DNA of 64,000 nt, from NCBI GenBank assembly GCA_029706075.1, contig JAINUG010000135.1, forward strand, positions 1,179,501-1,243,500, in the 5' to 3' direction. Under the pieces are notes generated by a model that made no database searches, had not been told where the DNA came from, and saw nothing but the letters and a program-made list of their open reading frames with translations. Positions 1 through 11,082 of the stretch are shown one piece after another (the first letter of the stretch is position 1; the number at the start of each line of letters is the position of its first letter). The translations under genes were made by a program, and so were the position numbers. The DNA is from Aldrovandia affinis. Its lineage: Eukaryota; Chordata; Actinopteri; Notacanthiformes; Halosauridae.

Positions 1-1698
1 GGGCACAGAGATGAGGTGGGAGGAGATGGGATGCCCTGCACACTCCTGCATCACCTGATGCTGTTGATAAGTGATAACGTCGATCCGAGTGTGATCGAAG
101 GCATTGCGATCTGTGACGCAACACACGCTGAAATACTTAAACAGCCTCTTCCACAAAGATGTGGTTTTTCAGTTTTTTTTGTTTTTCAGTGCTGTGTGAT
201 GAAACCAGATATCCATGTATGGTAAGAAAGGTGGAGTGAAACTAGATGGGAACTGGAATGCACATTGTATCGATCAGCATCTTAGCAGTGACAGTAGGGA
301 AATCAAGGACTTTATGCGTTCGAATTCCCCTTATATATTACTTGCCAAGTAATTAACACATGAAAGAAACATGGGGAAAGACCTCGTTTATTTTGAAACA
401 AACACATAGCATTTTATTTATGCATTTATTCATTTTGTTGTATTACAAAATGTGCATTAATACATGGTAAGATTAATCATAGTCCGCGCCAGAGATCAGT
501 GTCATGATACAGTAATAGACATAACGTTGGCAGCTGCAAACCGTACCTATAACACAAAGAGGGAAAAGTTATGTGTTTTTTTTTTGGGGGGGGCAATCAT
601 CAAAATAGATACATATTACAAAATACAAAAAAATATTATGAAAGCAGTGGTGATGACAATTAGTGGTAATGGAGAGGAGGGTTTTGAGTCTCTTGTGGAA
701 GATTGCAATTGTATTTCTTTGAAAACCTAATAATGTGGATAAAATAAGAATCACATGTTTAAAACAGCTGTCTGTGTGAATCCCGAAATTCATCCAAATA
801 GAGAACTTCATAAATTCATAATTTATTACATGCTGTCCATCACTAGTGAAGCACATGTATTAAATATGCACTTTTCTCTAGCCTATATACAATGTGGCCA
901 GTGGTCCGGTCCTACAGTTAGGTTCTTCTGAGCATAAAACCTGGATTGATGTCATCATTTATCAGCGTCGTATCAGGTGATGCAGGTGTGTGTATAGTGT
1001 CCCATTTCTTCTCACCGCATCTCCATGCTGCTCGCTTCCTTGTCCTCTAACCTCGTCTCCTATCATAATCTCCTTCTGAAGTTTCACGAAACGATGAGGA
1101 GAAGGAGACGAGGGTAGGAAACGAGGAAAAACTATTGGGTGTGTCACAAAAACTAGGAGAAATACACAGCTGGAATATGAGTGGAATCAAAGTTAAGGTA
1201 AAATTATGTTGGTGTGTGATGCCCCTGGTTATCGGTATAGAAATATTTTATGCAGAAGTACTAATTAGCTAAATGCATTGTGTTATTCGTAGCCTGTAGT
1301 TTGTATACATGTTTTATTTATCGCTGGACGCCACACTCGAGCACCCGGTTATCCTTGTCCCACGTGCACACCATCTTTCCCATTCACTCAGAGCTACGAG
1401 CTAAGCACAGCACTGGTGTGGGGGCGTAATTATTTTTCAATGTGTGTATGCATGCATCATATTTCATTGCTATAGATATTGTTAAACTTAACCTTACAGC
1501 TAGATCCCAAAAAGCATACATCAGGTCTGTCTTGACATAAAATAGTCAATCATAGGCATGTACACCATTACGAAAATGAATATGGTACAAAACATTGCAG
1601 ATTATCATTCATCTTTTTCTATTAGCATGAGGACATGATGCAAAAAATAAACTTTATATTAGTACACACTTAAATATTATCCACTTCAAATCATGCAG
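1..1698. other. Non-coding, AT-rich; no gene seen
   Basis: No frame here resembles a known protein and none is long enough to argue for a gene. There is a T/G homopolymer pair near 577-594 and otherwise unique-looking sequence. I see no SINE head, transposon end or promoter that I can defend. Confidence 0.6.
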
Positions 1699-1738
<40 letters not shown>

Positions 1739-1757
1739 TCACACACACATTCACACA
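1699..1757. repeat. (AC)n microsatellite
   Basis: An almost pure AC dinucleotide run of about 39 bases is followed by imperfect ACAC/TTCAC units. Simple repeats like this are common in fish intergenic DNA and are usually length-polymorphic. Confidence 0.95.
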
Positions 1758-3021
1758 TACTTTCAAAAAACATTATACTGCTGAGGCTGTCTAGGAGAGC
1801 AGGAGCTGATACTGCTACTATCTGCAGTCCTGTATGCCGTTTTATTTTTTAGAGGTAGTTTAGATGTAGTTCAAAGCAGCTACCCCAAGGGGGCAAACTT
1901 TCTGAAGTCAGTTGGTGTCCCCTGCTAAAGACCGCATGCATTATTGACATCAAAATTGAGTTTTCGGAATGAACAATCCTTACTATAAAGTACAACTGTC
2001 CATTTCAAAGATACACATATAAGTTTTAGTTTTATGCACAGGGTTTATCAAAGGCTGAACCGATACGAATGGACCAAAATCCACCTCTGTCCACCATTAC
2101 AGTGGTCCAGGCTTACACGTAATTACAGAATTCAGTTGTATTGCAAGGCTCACAACTTGGCTCACAAGCCACACTTGTTATAACTTGCTTGCACCCTCCG
2201 TTTTTTAAATCCAACAAACTCATACACTGCCTACAATTTATAATGAGAATGACTTTACAAGTACAAGTAGGTACCACTGACTTGGGGTTTCTAAATTAAT
2301 GGAACTTTTGGCACATGTTAGCCCACTTTCTTAGGTCAGAGATCCCAGTTAATTAACAGAGCCCTTGAAAAGAGACACAATAAAAGGAAAAGCACAATTT
2401 TAATTTAGTAATTTATTTTCCCTTCATCCCGGTCGTAAAAATGATTGAGTAGAACAAACAAGGCCGCAATAGATTTATGGCTGGTAGTGTTATGGATATA
2501 AGAACACAATGTGCACCATGGCATGATGAGTATGATGTTTTAACCACGCACAGGAGATGTTCTGCCCGCTGAACCAGTCGCTGCCGAGTGATATCCACCC
2601 TCCGCAAGACAAATGGTACCGATTAAAGCAACTTGACTCTCTTGGCGGTATATTTTATCAGTGAATCTAAAAGTCTCTGCAGTGCAATGCATTCTAATTA
2701 ATGATGAGTTCTGAGTGGAAAGTCTCTCTCAGGGCATTAGGAAGTGCAGTGTAAGAAAGGCCAAAGCTAAAGTAACTGAATCCATTCAGGGTCCCCCACT
2801 GCTGTTTTTGTTACTTGATTGTAGGTTATAAATCAACGGGGGAATCACCTCGATATGCTGCTAACCTTGCTGCAATGTCACCAATTTTTTTTATTTTTTT
2901 TTTTACCATATTCTGTTCTGTAAAGTATAACTAGCTACTTTTTGAAGTTGAAGTTCTGTAGAGTCTGCAAGGTAAAAAAAGAAAGAAAGAAAAATGACAT
3001 TAAAAAAGCTCATCGATTTAA
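1758..3021. other. Non-coding; no gene seen
   Basis: AT-rich unique sequence with homopolymer A/T stretches (for example 2885-2905 and 2975-2995). No recognisable repeat family or coding frame. Confidence 0.55.
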
Positions 3022-3033
3022 TTGTGTCATTCG

Positions 3034-3153
3034 ATGAAGTCTTGCCTGGGCTTCATTTCCGGCCAGGTAGTAGCGTGGGGAAAGGGAGTGAAAATGGATA
3101 CCGTACCGGAGGACACGCTGTTGTCTGAGCCACTGTTCTTCAACACCGGAAAG
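3034..3153 (+). other. Possible first coding exon (unconfirmed)
   Basis: A short CpG-containing island in AT-rich DNA holds an open frame that ends exactly at a strong splice-donor match (AAG followed by GTGAGC at 3154). Two in-frame starts exist, at 3034 and 3094. The second has a good initiation context (A at -3, G at +4) and would encode 20 residues, MDTVPEDTLLSEPLFFNTGK, ending in phase 0. An ETS-like CATTTCCGG motif lies just upstream (3053-3061), and CpG-containing sequence with a CRE-like GTCACGTC lies downstream (about 3267-3300). I do not recognise the peptide and cannot point to a second exon. It could be a real 5' exon, a lost or processed remnant, or chance. The minus strand is also open here (3027-3239), which weakens the case. 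Confidence 0.25.
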
Positions 3154-3680
3154 GTGAGCTCCTTGTCACTTAGAAAGTGGATAGCTGATCGAACTTTGAC
3201 CCCAGTCCTACATTCCTCCAGCTCCAGTGCTCTGCACATTGTGCATGCCCGCTAGAGCGCTTTACTCGTCACGTCCGTAACGCGTTGTTGACCTCAAGCA
3301 CCAAGCATCGCTCTTTGACCTCCGTGAAAGAGGACATAGTTTGTAACATTTTAACAAGAAACACGATCCACAGGCGTTGATAAAACACGAAATATGAACA
3401 TGATTAAGAAATACAAAACTCAATTTGTGCACAAAAGGGTACATTAATTAATAGAATGTTCAACAGAATGCTCTAAAACAATGCCCCTTGGCCATAAAAT
3501 CAAATAAGACAGGGTTATTCTAATGGATCGGAGGTTGATTGAGATTTTCCCAAATTAATGAGCCCCTGAGCAGGAGACTCCAATGTGAACACAATATGCA
3601 AATTGAAAGAAAAAAGGTTGTTTAAAACTATTAGAGTTGTGTGTCCTCTGTTGAACCTCGCACACACATACAGATACACA
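3154..3680. other. Non-coding flank of possible exon and Tc1 relic
   Basis: CpG-containing sequence to about 3310, then AT-rich DNA up to the left end of the Tc1 relic. Nothing else recognised. Confidence 0.5.
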
Positions 3681-5155
3681 TAATTATTCACACCCTTGAT
3701 AAGTTTGGGCAAAGAGGGCTGTATAAAAGAAACAATACTGGTAATGATATACAGTATATTGTGTGCTAAAAAAATGGGAGGATGATATTATTTTATACTA
3801 ATACTATAAGATTTTCTTTAAGAAGTAATATTTCTTTCCAAAAATATGTCAATTATTAACATCCCAAATAATTATTGCTTAAATCCGAAACATAGGGAAC
3901 TGTATGGGGGGGGGGGGCTCCCAGGGCTTCATGTTTTCCTGGGGTATAAAAATGAGGCAACACACATACCATTTTTGTGTACATTTTTGTTATGTAAAGA
4001 GTTCAGGTCATCTATCACCATGGGGAAAGGCAAAGAACTCTTAGAAGAAACAAGACAAAAAGAGTTGTTGATCTTCACCTTCAAGTCAGGAAATAGTTAC
4101 AAACTAATAAATAAAATACAAAAAAATAAAATTTTCCACCATTATGTCAATAATTAAGAAGTTTAAAACCACTGGAACTGTGGTAAACCTGCCCGGTAGA
4201 TAATGCAAGTGCATCTTGACCCCAAACACAGTGAGGCAGATGGTTTGGAAGAGAGAAAAAGAAAAATCTAAGGGCCACACTTCTAGGTTGCATCTTGGGG
4301 ACACAAAGTCTCCAACTCTACCATCAGACACCACCTCCATCTCAATAGGCTTTTTGGAAGGGTTTCCAGAAAAAAGCCTCTATCGAGGGCAATTAACAAA
4401 AATAAGCATCTGGAGTTTGCTCGACAGCATTTGAAGTCCGATTGGAACCGGGTGTTATGGTCAGATGAGAGCAAAAGTGAGCTTTTTGTCCATGCACACC
4501 AGTGGTGGCTTAGGCGACAGACCAAGTTTACTTCACATATCGAGGGTGGAATATGGTGGTGGATCTTTGATGTTATGGGGTTGTTTTGCATCTATTGGTC
4601 CTGGGGCTCTTGTTAAGGTCAATGGAATCAGGAACTGCAACCAAAAACCTGCTTCCCTCTACAATGGAACTGAAAGCTGTCAGCAAGACGATGATCCCAA
4701 ATATACCTCAAAATCAACCAAGAAATGGTTAACTGACCACAAAATTTAATTTTTTTCCCCAGACTTGAACCCGATTGAAACGTTGTGGTTTGAATTGAAG
4801 GGGACTGTCCACAATGCAGACCAAAGGATCTGAAGGATCTTGAAAGATTCTGTATGGAGGAATGGTCAAAGATCACGCCCCAATGTGTTCACCAATCTTA
4901 AAAAACACTATAGAAGATGACACGGTAGTGTTATCCTTGCGAGGGGAGGATGCACAAAGTACAGAAAACGGGTGTGAATAATTGTGCCACATATGTTTTT
5001 GAGAAAGAAAAGATTAGTTGTTGAATAAAATCGTTTTCTCTGAGCAATTCTATTAGTTTAAAAGAAAACTTTTTTTTTGTACAATAAAATATAGCTCATT
5101 AACTGAATTGTTTATTTTATACAGCTTTTCTCATCTTTATCAAAGGTATGATTAA
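3681..5155 (+). mobile_element. Tc1/mariner transposon relic, near full length
   Basis: This is a class II DNA element about 1.48 kb long, close to the usual 1.5-1.6 kb for fish Tc1-like transposons. The left end (3681-3720, core ATTATTCACACCCTTGATAA) and the right end (5121-5155, core TTTATCAAAGGTATGATTAAT) are imperfect inverted repeats. A second GGTGTGAATAATTGT motif at 4970-4985 sits in the 3' UTR, as in Passport-like elements. Between the ends lies a degenerate transposase frame (separate entry). The many stops and frameshifts show it is an old inactive copy. It would be mobilised only if active transposase of its own family bound the ends. The right end lies only about 20 bp from a fragment of a different Tc1 family. 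Confidence 0.85.
4020..4965 (+). pseudogene. Tc1-family transposase pseudogene (DDE)
   Basis: In life this enzyme would cut and paste the element using a DDE catalytic triad. The start is at 4020 (ACCATGG context) and begins MGKGKELLEETRQKELL, the expected N-terminal helix-turn-helix region. That frame dies after about 100 residues. Further on, VLWSDESKSELF (first D codon at 4464), GGGSLMLWGCFASIGPGAL, DDDPKYTSKSTKKWL (second D near 4693) and SPDLNPIETLW (E codon at 4777) match the catalytic domain block by block. The first D is in a different frame from the second D and the E, and an in-frame TAA precedes SPDLNPIE, so at least one frameshift and one stop separate the triad. The C-terminal ARGGCTKY block is still visible near 4940-4965. 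All three acidic positions survive but cannot be made as one protein. Confidence 0.85.
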
Positions 5156-5173
5156 TGTTGGAGTTGCAGTATG

Positions 5174-5562
5174 CAGGTACCTGCCAAAATAAAGGAAACA
5201 CCAACATAAAGTGTCTTAATAGGGTGTTGCGCTGCAGAACCCGAGCTGCCAGAACAGCTTTAATGCTCCTTGGCATAGATTCTACGTGCCTGGAACGGTG
5301 GAAAAAAGGTCTCAGGTGCCACTCCAGAATCTCCCACAGATGCTCAATTAGGTTGAGATCTGGTAACTGAGACGGCCATGGCATATGGTTTATATCGTTC
5401 CCATGCTCATCAAACCATTTAGTGACCACTCGTGCCCTGCGGACTCATGCCCTGCAGATGGGGGCATTGTCATCCTGGAAGAGACCACTCCCACCAGGAT
5501 ATATGTAAATGCTTTACCTTAAGATGAGGGTGATCACTCAGAATGGCCTTGTATGTATTGGC
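5174..5562 (-). mobile_element. Tc1-like transposon fragment, second family (3' part)
   Basis: On the minus strand this encodes the transposase C-terminal part: VVxKWFDEHGNDINHMPWPS, then LPDLNLIEHLWEILE (the E of the DDE triad), then a degenerate tail. The plus-strand sequence starts with the terminal repeat CCAAAATAAAGGAAACACC at 5185-5203. The inner part, with the first two catalytic D residues, is missing beyond about 5562. Two more fragments of the same family lie at 7978-8575 and 10025-10512. The frame is broken, and this is an inactive remnant. Confidence 0.8.
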
Positions 5563-7977
5563 ATGTACACACAAGTGTGTGTGTGTATATACTATATATA
5601 TATAGCCTTGTATTTATGTTTTGCCTCACCTTAGATTCCCCACCATCATTGTAAGCCTTCCTTCCGAGCTGTCGTCTTTGTAATAGTGTTTACAAGGATG
5701 CTTTGTGTGTATGATGTGCATGTGTCTGTATTCCCAACCCCACGTCTACAAATGCAAACAGGGGCAAGCTCCAATTGTAAAACAACCGAATGTAGAACAT
5801 ATTTTCCAGTTCTTGCCTACCATTGTCCCAAGGATACAGAAAAAAACCTGATTGTGAGTCCAGTCTTTGAACATATTTAATACATTGAACATTCAATTAA
5901 TCTTTACAGTTTATTGTGCTGCTATGACATCATTAGTGGATTAAATGGTTCCTTTAAGGCAAATGCGACAATTCGGTAGCTATACGCTGCTTAGAGACTC
6001 TAAAACTGCAAGACTGTAGCACACCTGTAGGCTGTAGTCACACACTTTGTGAAGCAGGCGCATTTCAAAATCTTTAATAAGTGCTCCATCACCAGTGACT
6101 ACGTTCAAAGCCCTGCGACTTAATAAATTGCACAGTGAGCAAGTTGCATAGGCGCTTTGCATTCTAGCCAAAGGCAATCAGGCTTGCTCTCCATCAGACT
6201 CCCCTACGATGTCTGACGGAGAGGCAACTTTGTTCGCAGCGCCTCGGCGTAAGCAAAATAAATGAGAGCTGACCAGCGGGAGACATCTGTTAAATCATTT
6301 AATAGCCAGAACAGGTGGTCTTCATACATACTTTAAAATCTGAAATATGTATGGATCTGCCAGAAATCAAAGCATTTATCATTTTGACTCAATGGGCTGT
6401 AGTGTTTCTCTCATTACAACGAAACATTCCTCGCCATATTGTTCAATTTCGATGATTAATCTTTTTCCCAGTGTTGCACCGGAAAGCAAAGGGGGGGTGG
6501 CTTCTTTATCATCTCTTGTCGCACAAGGGGTGTGTAACAGTCGCAGTGAGTCACACGTAGACACAGATGTCTAGCGCCCACCTAGGCGATACACCCCTCA
6601 TTGTACCCATTGACGTTAGCGATGTATTAATAATAAAAAAAGAACAGCAGCAACTCTCTAGAGCAATTATTAACCAATCCAGGGCCTTGCTTTCACCTTC
6701 CTAAATCTCACACAGCTTTGACCCATCATTGGATAATTAATATTATCAAGAGTCCTTCACGGTGAATATTACCTTTATCTAGCGTGCGCCCAACCCTCCT
6801 TCGAATCACACAGAGCACTTGTTATTTCAGGTTTGTAAAAATGCTTCCAATGTGCTCAAATAAGTGCTGTCGTGTTTTCCAGACAGCAGTTCTTCCAGAC
6901 GGAGACAAATGCCCTTGGCTGCTGAAAAGACCATCAGGGCTACATTGTCCAGCAACTGAGCATTCACTGAAATAAGGGGGTGCCAATCAAAGCCAAGGCA
7001 TCTCGCAAAGGAAAGTTCACATTTCCGGCCACATTCTCTTAGAACAGTGGCAGTTGCGATGAACTCATTCCCATTGCGCTAGATTGGGTAGATGGGTCTC
7101 AGTTTGTTCCAAATACCAACGTACATGCCCAGAAGTCCAACTTCTTAAACTTTCATTTTAATAAAGCACCATCCACAGGACAGATTTAAGCCCTCTGCCT
7201 CAAAAAGAGGTGGTGCTCTCCCCTCAATGTTTTGGCTTGGGATTTTTTTTAGTTTTTTGTTTTTTGAAACTATTGGAGGATATTACCTCTAAAGGATGTC
7301 CTGGATTGAACGCTGATCACCACGGGGACTGTGATTCCAGAGATAATGAGGGCTGATTTATATTTCAAAGACTCTCCGCTGTGAGTGTTGAAACTGATAA
7401 GAGGCCGCGGTAAATGGGGGCGGCGGAGGGGGGGTGTTGAAGATAAAGGTGAAGATTATTTAAAACTATACATTTCACAAAGTGGCTGTTTGACAATTTG
7501 ATAGTGCCACTAAAGATAGAAGCAGAGATGATTATGACTGTAATGATAGGAATAATATAAGAAAAAGAGCACATGGTAAATTGAATTGATGGCGGTATTG
7601 ATAATCATAATAATTTGCATTTATACAACGCTGTTGAGCCACTGATTTACAATAAGGGAGCAAGTCACCACATGTTACACAGATGTCAAGCAACCAACTA
7701 GGTGATGCATAGCAACAAATACAGAAACAGTTGTAGTAAAGAGACCATTAGAATGGAGAGTGTTTATAAGATCCGACTAAGACATTTGTTATGAAGGTAA
7801 GGATTACATTTAGGTTATTATTTGCTTGAACATGCAGTTGATGCTCATGAAATCGGAAGGAAAACAAGATTTCCCCGTGTGAGGATGATAAAATGAATTC
7901 TGAATCTAAAATATGGCAAAACCACCTGGTGCAGAGATTAACTCAATGCAACATTCGTTTTATTTCAATATATAACC
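5563..7977. other. Non-coding; short TA repeat, no gene seen
   Basis: A TA-rich run lies at 5587-5604. The rest (including 6000-7600) is unique-looking, with mixed composition and several ATTA-type motifs. G-run GGGGGGGTGG-type tracts occur at 6490 and 7420. No transposon or coding signal recognised. Confidence 0.5.
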
Positions 7978-8575
7978 AAATGGTAACCGCCAAAATAAAG
8001 GAAACAGCAACATAACGTGTCTTAGTAGGGCGTTGGGCCACTACGAGCCACCAGAACATCTTCAGTGTGCCTTGTATAGATTCTACAAGTGTCTGGAACT
8101 CTATTGGAGGGATGCAACACCATTCTTCCATGATACATTCCATCATTTGGTGTTTTGTTTATGGTGATGGAAAGTGCTATCTCAGGTGCTGCTCCAGAAT
8201 TTCCCATAAATGTTCAATTGGGTTGAGATCTGGTGACTGAGACAGGTATAGCATATGGTATAAATTGTTTTCATGCTCATCAAACCATTCAGTGACCACT
8301 CATACCCTGTGGATTGGGGCATTGTCATTCTGGAAGAGACCGTACCCATCAGGATAGAAATGCTTCGCTATAGGATGAAGGTGATCAATGGCTTTTTATT
8401 AATTGTTATGAGTTGAGTGGACCTAAACCATGCAGGGAGCCACACATCCATTTGTCCGCTTGTTGAGAACAGGGTGAAGAATAAGTCATCTGACCGTTTG
8501 ACTATTTTCCACTGTTCAGTAGATCATTTCCTGTGTTCTTTGCACATCTTTACTCACAAACATGCATTTTTAGAT
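7978..8575 (-). mobile_element. Tc1-like transposon fragment, second family
   Basis: The plus strand opens with the terminal-repeat motif GCCAAAATAAAGGAAACAGC (7988-8007). The minus strand then gives the C-terminal transposase block EEWCCIPPIEFQTLVESIQG. Further in, nucleotide similarity to the 5175-5560 copy runs through the GGGTTGAGATCTGGTGACTG and ACCATTCAGTGACCACTC stretches. It reaches about 8575, further into the element than the 5.2-kb copy. Frames are broken by frameshifts. Inactive. Confidence 0.8.
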
Positions 8576-9089
8576 GTAATAAGGGGTATATGTACTGCAA
8601 CCCCACCATAGTATATGTAGGGAGTATACATACATTCCTCTCATGCAGTAACTAAATAATGTAATATCAATGGGTTGCTTTGCCCTGTACAAGGTTTTTA
8701 TATATTTGGCTATCAAATTATACTCAATATATAATACCAAAATTACAATAATGAATACTATAATAGAAATGTATGTGGCTTGGGTCAGCTGTACGATATG
8801 TAAAAACATCTATAGCAAGTTTAAAATCAGTCTCATAAAATTGATAAATTATGATGAATTTTAATATAAAATAATAAACTGACAATAATCAGCAACTTAA
8901 CAACAGGTGTAAGTTCTTAGAGGTGGTAGGCTCAAGTATCCATCTAAACAATCAGACCGACACCCAGGTTTAATGAAATATAATTTATTAAACAATAAGC
9001 AAACAAACTGAAGTCTAAATACTATAGTGGTCAAGAGGGAAACCTACGTGTATATTGGAATGAAGTAAGATGGGAACAATGGTCCTGCA

Positions 9090-9109
9090 TGTGTGTGTGT
9101 GTGTGTGTG
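9090..9109. repeat. (GT)n microsatellite
   Basis: Uninterrupted TG/GT dinucleotide run of about 20 bases. Confidence 0.9.
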
Positions 9110-9771
9110 CACGGGTAAACACACGTGCTCCTATACACCGTATGTGTGCATGGCACTGAAACAACAGGTTAGTTAATTAGGTACTGACTAGCTAATTAGC
9201 TAAGCAACTCTATTCATCAGAATGAATGAGATCGAATATCTAATGTGATAGATGGCAGTGGTTAAGAAGATCGCATGCAGAGATCTTGGTTAAAAGATTG
9301 CGGATTGTAAAGTAACATTAGTAACAGGTGGTGTCAGTATAAAAATGCTATGAGAGGCTAGTTAGCTGTAGCTGGCTAGCAAGCTGTGTGGTACAGATGT
9401 AAATTCAAAGCACAAAGCATGATGGATACAATCGGAATCACTAATCTAAAGAACCTGGATGTGTGCCTCAGTCTTACTGATTGGGTAGGCAGGTTCTTGT
9501 GGCTGGTTGGTCCAGGTTGAGTCGCTGGGGCTGGACGGCACGGCAGAAGTGGGTCAGGGATGTCCGATGCGATAAATCGGTAGCGCTTTCTTTCCTTTGC
9601 TCGTGGAAGGGATTCTTCTGTCTTTTTGGGATATCATTCCTGCAGCTTGTTGCTGTATTTTGACTCACTGGATGGTAGCTGGCATGAGTTTAACTTGATG
9701 ATCACTTGCTACGTGGCAGAACGATAGACGTTTATTTCAAACATAGTTCTAACTCAGAGAGGCTCCAGACC

Positions 9772-9778
<7 letters not shown>

Positions 9779-9803
<25 letters not shown>
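9779..9803. repeat. (AG)n microsatellite
   Basis: Uninterrupted AG run of about 25 bases, followed by a short CTCTCTCTC tract that could pair with it. Confidence 0.9.
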
Positions 9804-10024
9804 TGGGCTCTCTCTCATCTTGCTCCTTGTTGTTTCGCTCCGTGCCTTTTAGGGAAGAGAGGTGCATTGTAGTTTTACGTAGAGGTGCAGTAGGGAGGTG
9901 AAATGTACTCGGTCACTTATTAGCTAACGGTCCTTTGAACTTGCCGCTCAGGGTTGCGTGCAAGTGTCGTCTGTCAATCCCTGTTAATTTGTCTGGGACC
10001 CTCCACATCCCTCTCTGTGAAGTT

Positions 10025-10512
10025 CTCGACGGACTGTTCTTGATGATGCGTGTTCACGCCTTATATTTATATTTGCAGTCAACGAGTTCCTTGTCTGTTT
10101 TGCCTTGAATCTGGAACCAGTGCACGGATATCACAGTATACGCGGAGTATACACTTTTGACCACAGTCGCCCCTAGTTGATGATCTCTTTCCCTCATCTT
10201 AGCTACTATTCCTTGTGAAACATCAGCAAGTTGAGCAGTCTTCATCATTGAATCTCCTGCCAAATGTGTCCCAACAATCAACCCTCTTTCATAGTTACTG
10301 ACATCTCTTCTTCTAGCCATGTTAGCCAAAATAATTCAAATTCATTTTTAAAATAGCATTTTTATACTGTGCAGGCTCAGCATGAACCTTAAGCATGATG
10401 GGATGTTAATTGCTTAATTATCTCACAAACCACACCTGTGTGGAAGCATCTGTTTTCAATATTCTTTGTTTCCATCTACTCAAGTTTTTCCTTTATTTTG
10501 TCAGTTACCCGT
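10025..10512 (-). mobile_element. Tc1-like transposon fragment, second family (5' end)
   Basis: This carries the opposite end of the family seen at 5.2 and 8.0 kb. The terminal repeat is at 10480-10512 (plus strand CTTTATTTTGTCAGTTAC). On the minus strand a start near 10320 opens MARRRDVSNYERGLIVGTHL, then AGDSMMKTAQLADVSQGIV. This is the N-terminal helix-turn-helix DNA-binding domain of a Tc1 transposase. Resemblance fades after the residues corresponding to about 10180, so the part from 10025 to 10180 is uncertain. No catalytic domain follows. Confidence 0.75.
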
Positions 10513-10914
10513 AAGTTAGTCATTTAAAATTTAAGAGAGGACACAGACCACACATTGCTATTGGAATGGATCTAGCCATAGTATTCTATTGGAGAATTGA
10601 GATCATTCAGCCTTTTTTTAAACAGGATTTTCTCTTTCCCATATGCTACTCTGTCTCTTGAAATGAACAAGTGTATGCCATTAAGTCACTAATAATTGTA
10701 TGTTAGCAATGATGAAATATGCATGCTCTTTTTTTCATGACACAAAACAATTTGAAAGATGGCAATCCCCTGCCTCTCCACAGTGCAGTGTCTGCTGTAG
10801 TTCATTTTTTTCTTTTCTTACAGTATTCAATGTTTTGTAGTAGTGTTCTACAATGAGGTGACAGAATGGGGCCAGATGGCAGATAGCTGAGAATGGGGGA
10901 AGGGAGGGACAGGG

Positions 10915-11082
10915 AGAGTGGCATAGTAGTTAAGGAGATGGACTTCAGGTTTGATCCCTAGGTGGGGCACTGCCATTGTACTCTGCTCTAATCATGTACT
11001 TAAGTTTCAGTTTTTAAACAAATCGACCTGTGTAGCAAAACTAATTTGTAAAATGTAAAGCATGTTAGTCATCCTGGATAAG
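10915..11082 (+). mobile_element. tRNA-derived SINE (UnaSINE1-like)
   Basis: A Pol III-type A box (TGGCATAGTAGTTAAGG, 10919-10935) and B box (GGTTTGATCCC, 10948-10958) are followed by GGTGGGGCACTGCC. The element ends in GTTAGTCATCCTGGATAAG (11066-11082), the SINE/LINE 3' tail. The same family, in the minus orientation, occupies 58943-59120. Short, diverged and non-coding. The name rests on resemblance only. Confidence 0.65.

Larger units (their letters stand above)
8576..10024. other. Non-coding; simple repeats, TTAGCTAG-rich tract
   Basis: AT-rich DNA containing a GT microsatellite at 9090-9109 and an AG microsatellite at 9779-9803. At 9160-9390 there is a tract with repeated TTAGCTA/GCTAGC motifs, like one at 52230-52560. 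No coding signal. Confidence 0.5.
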
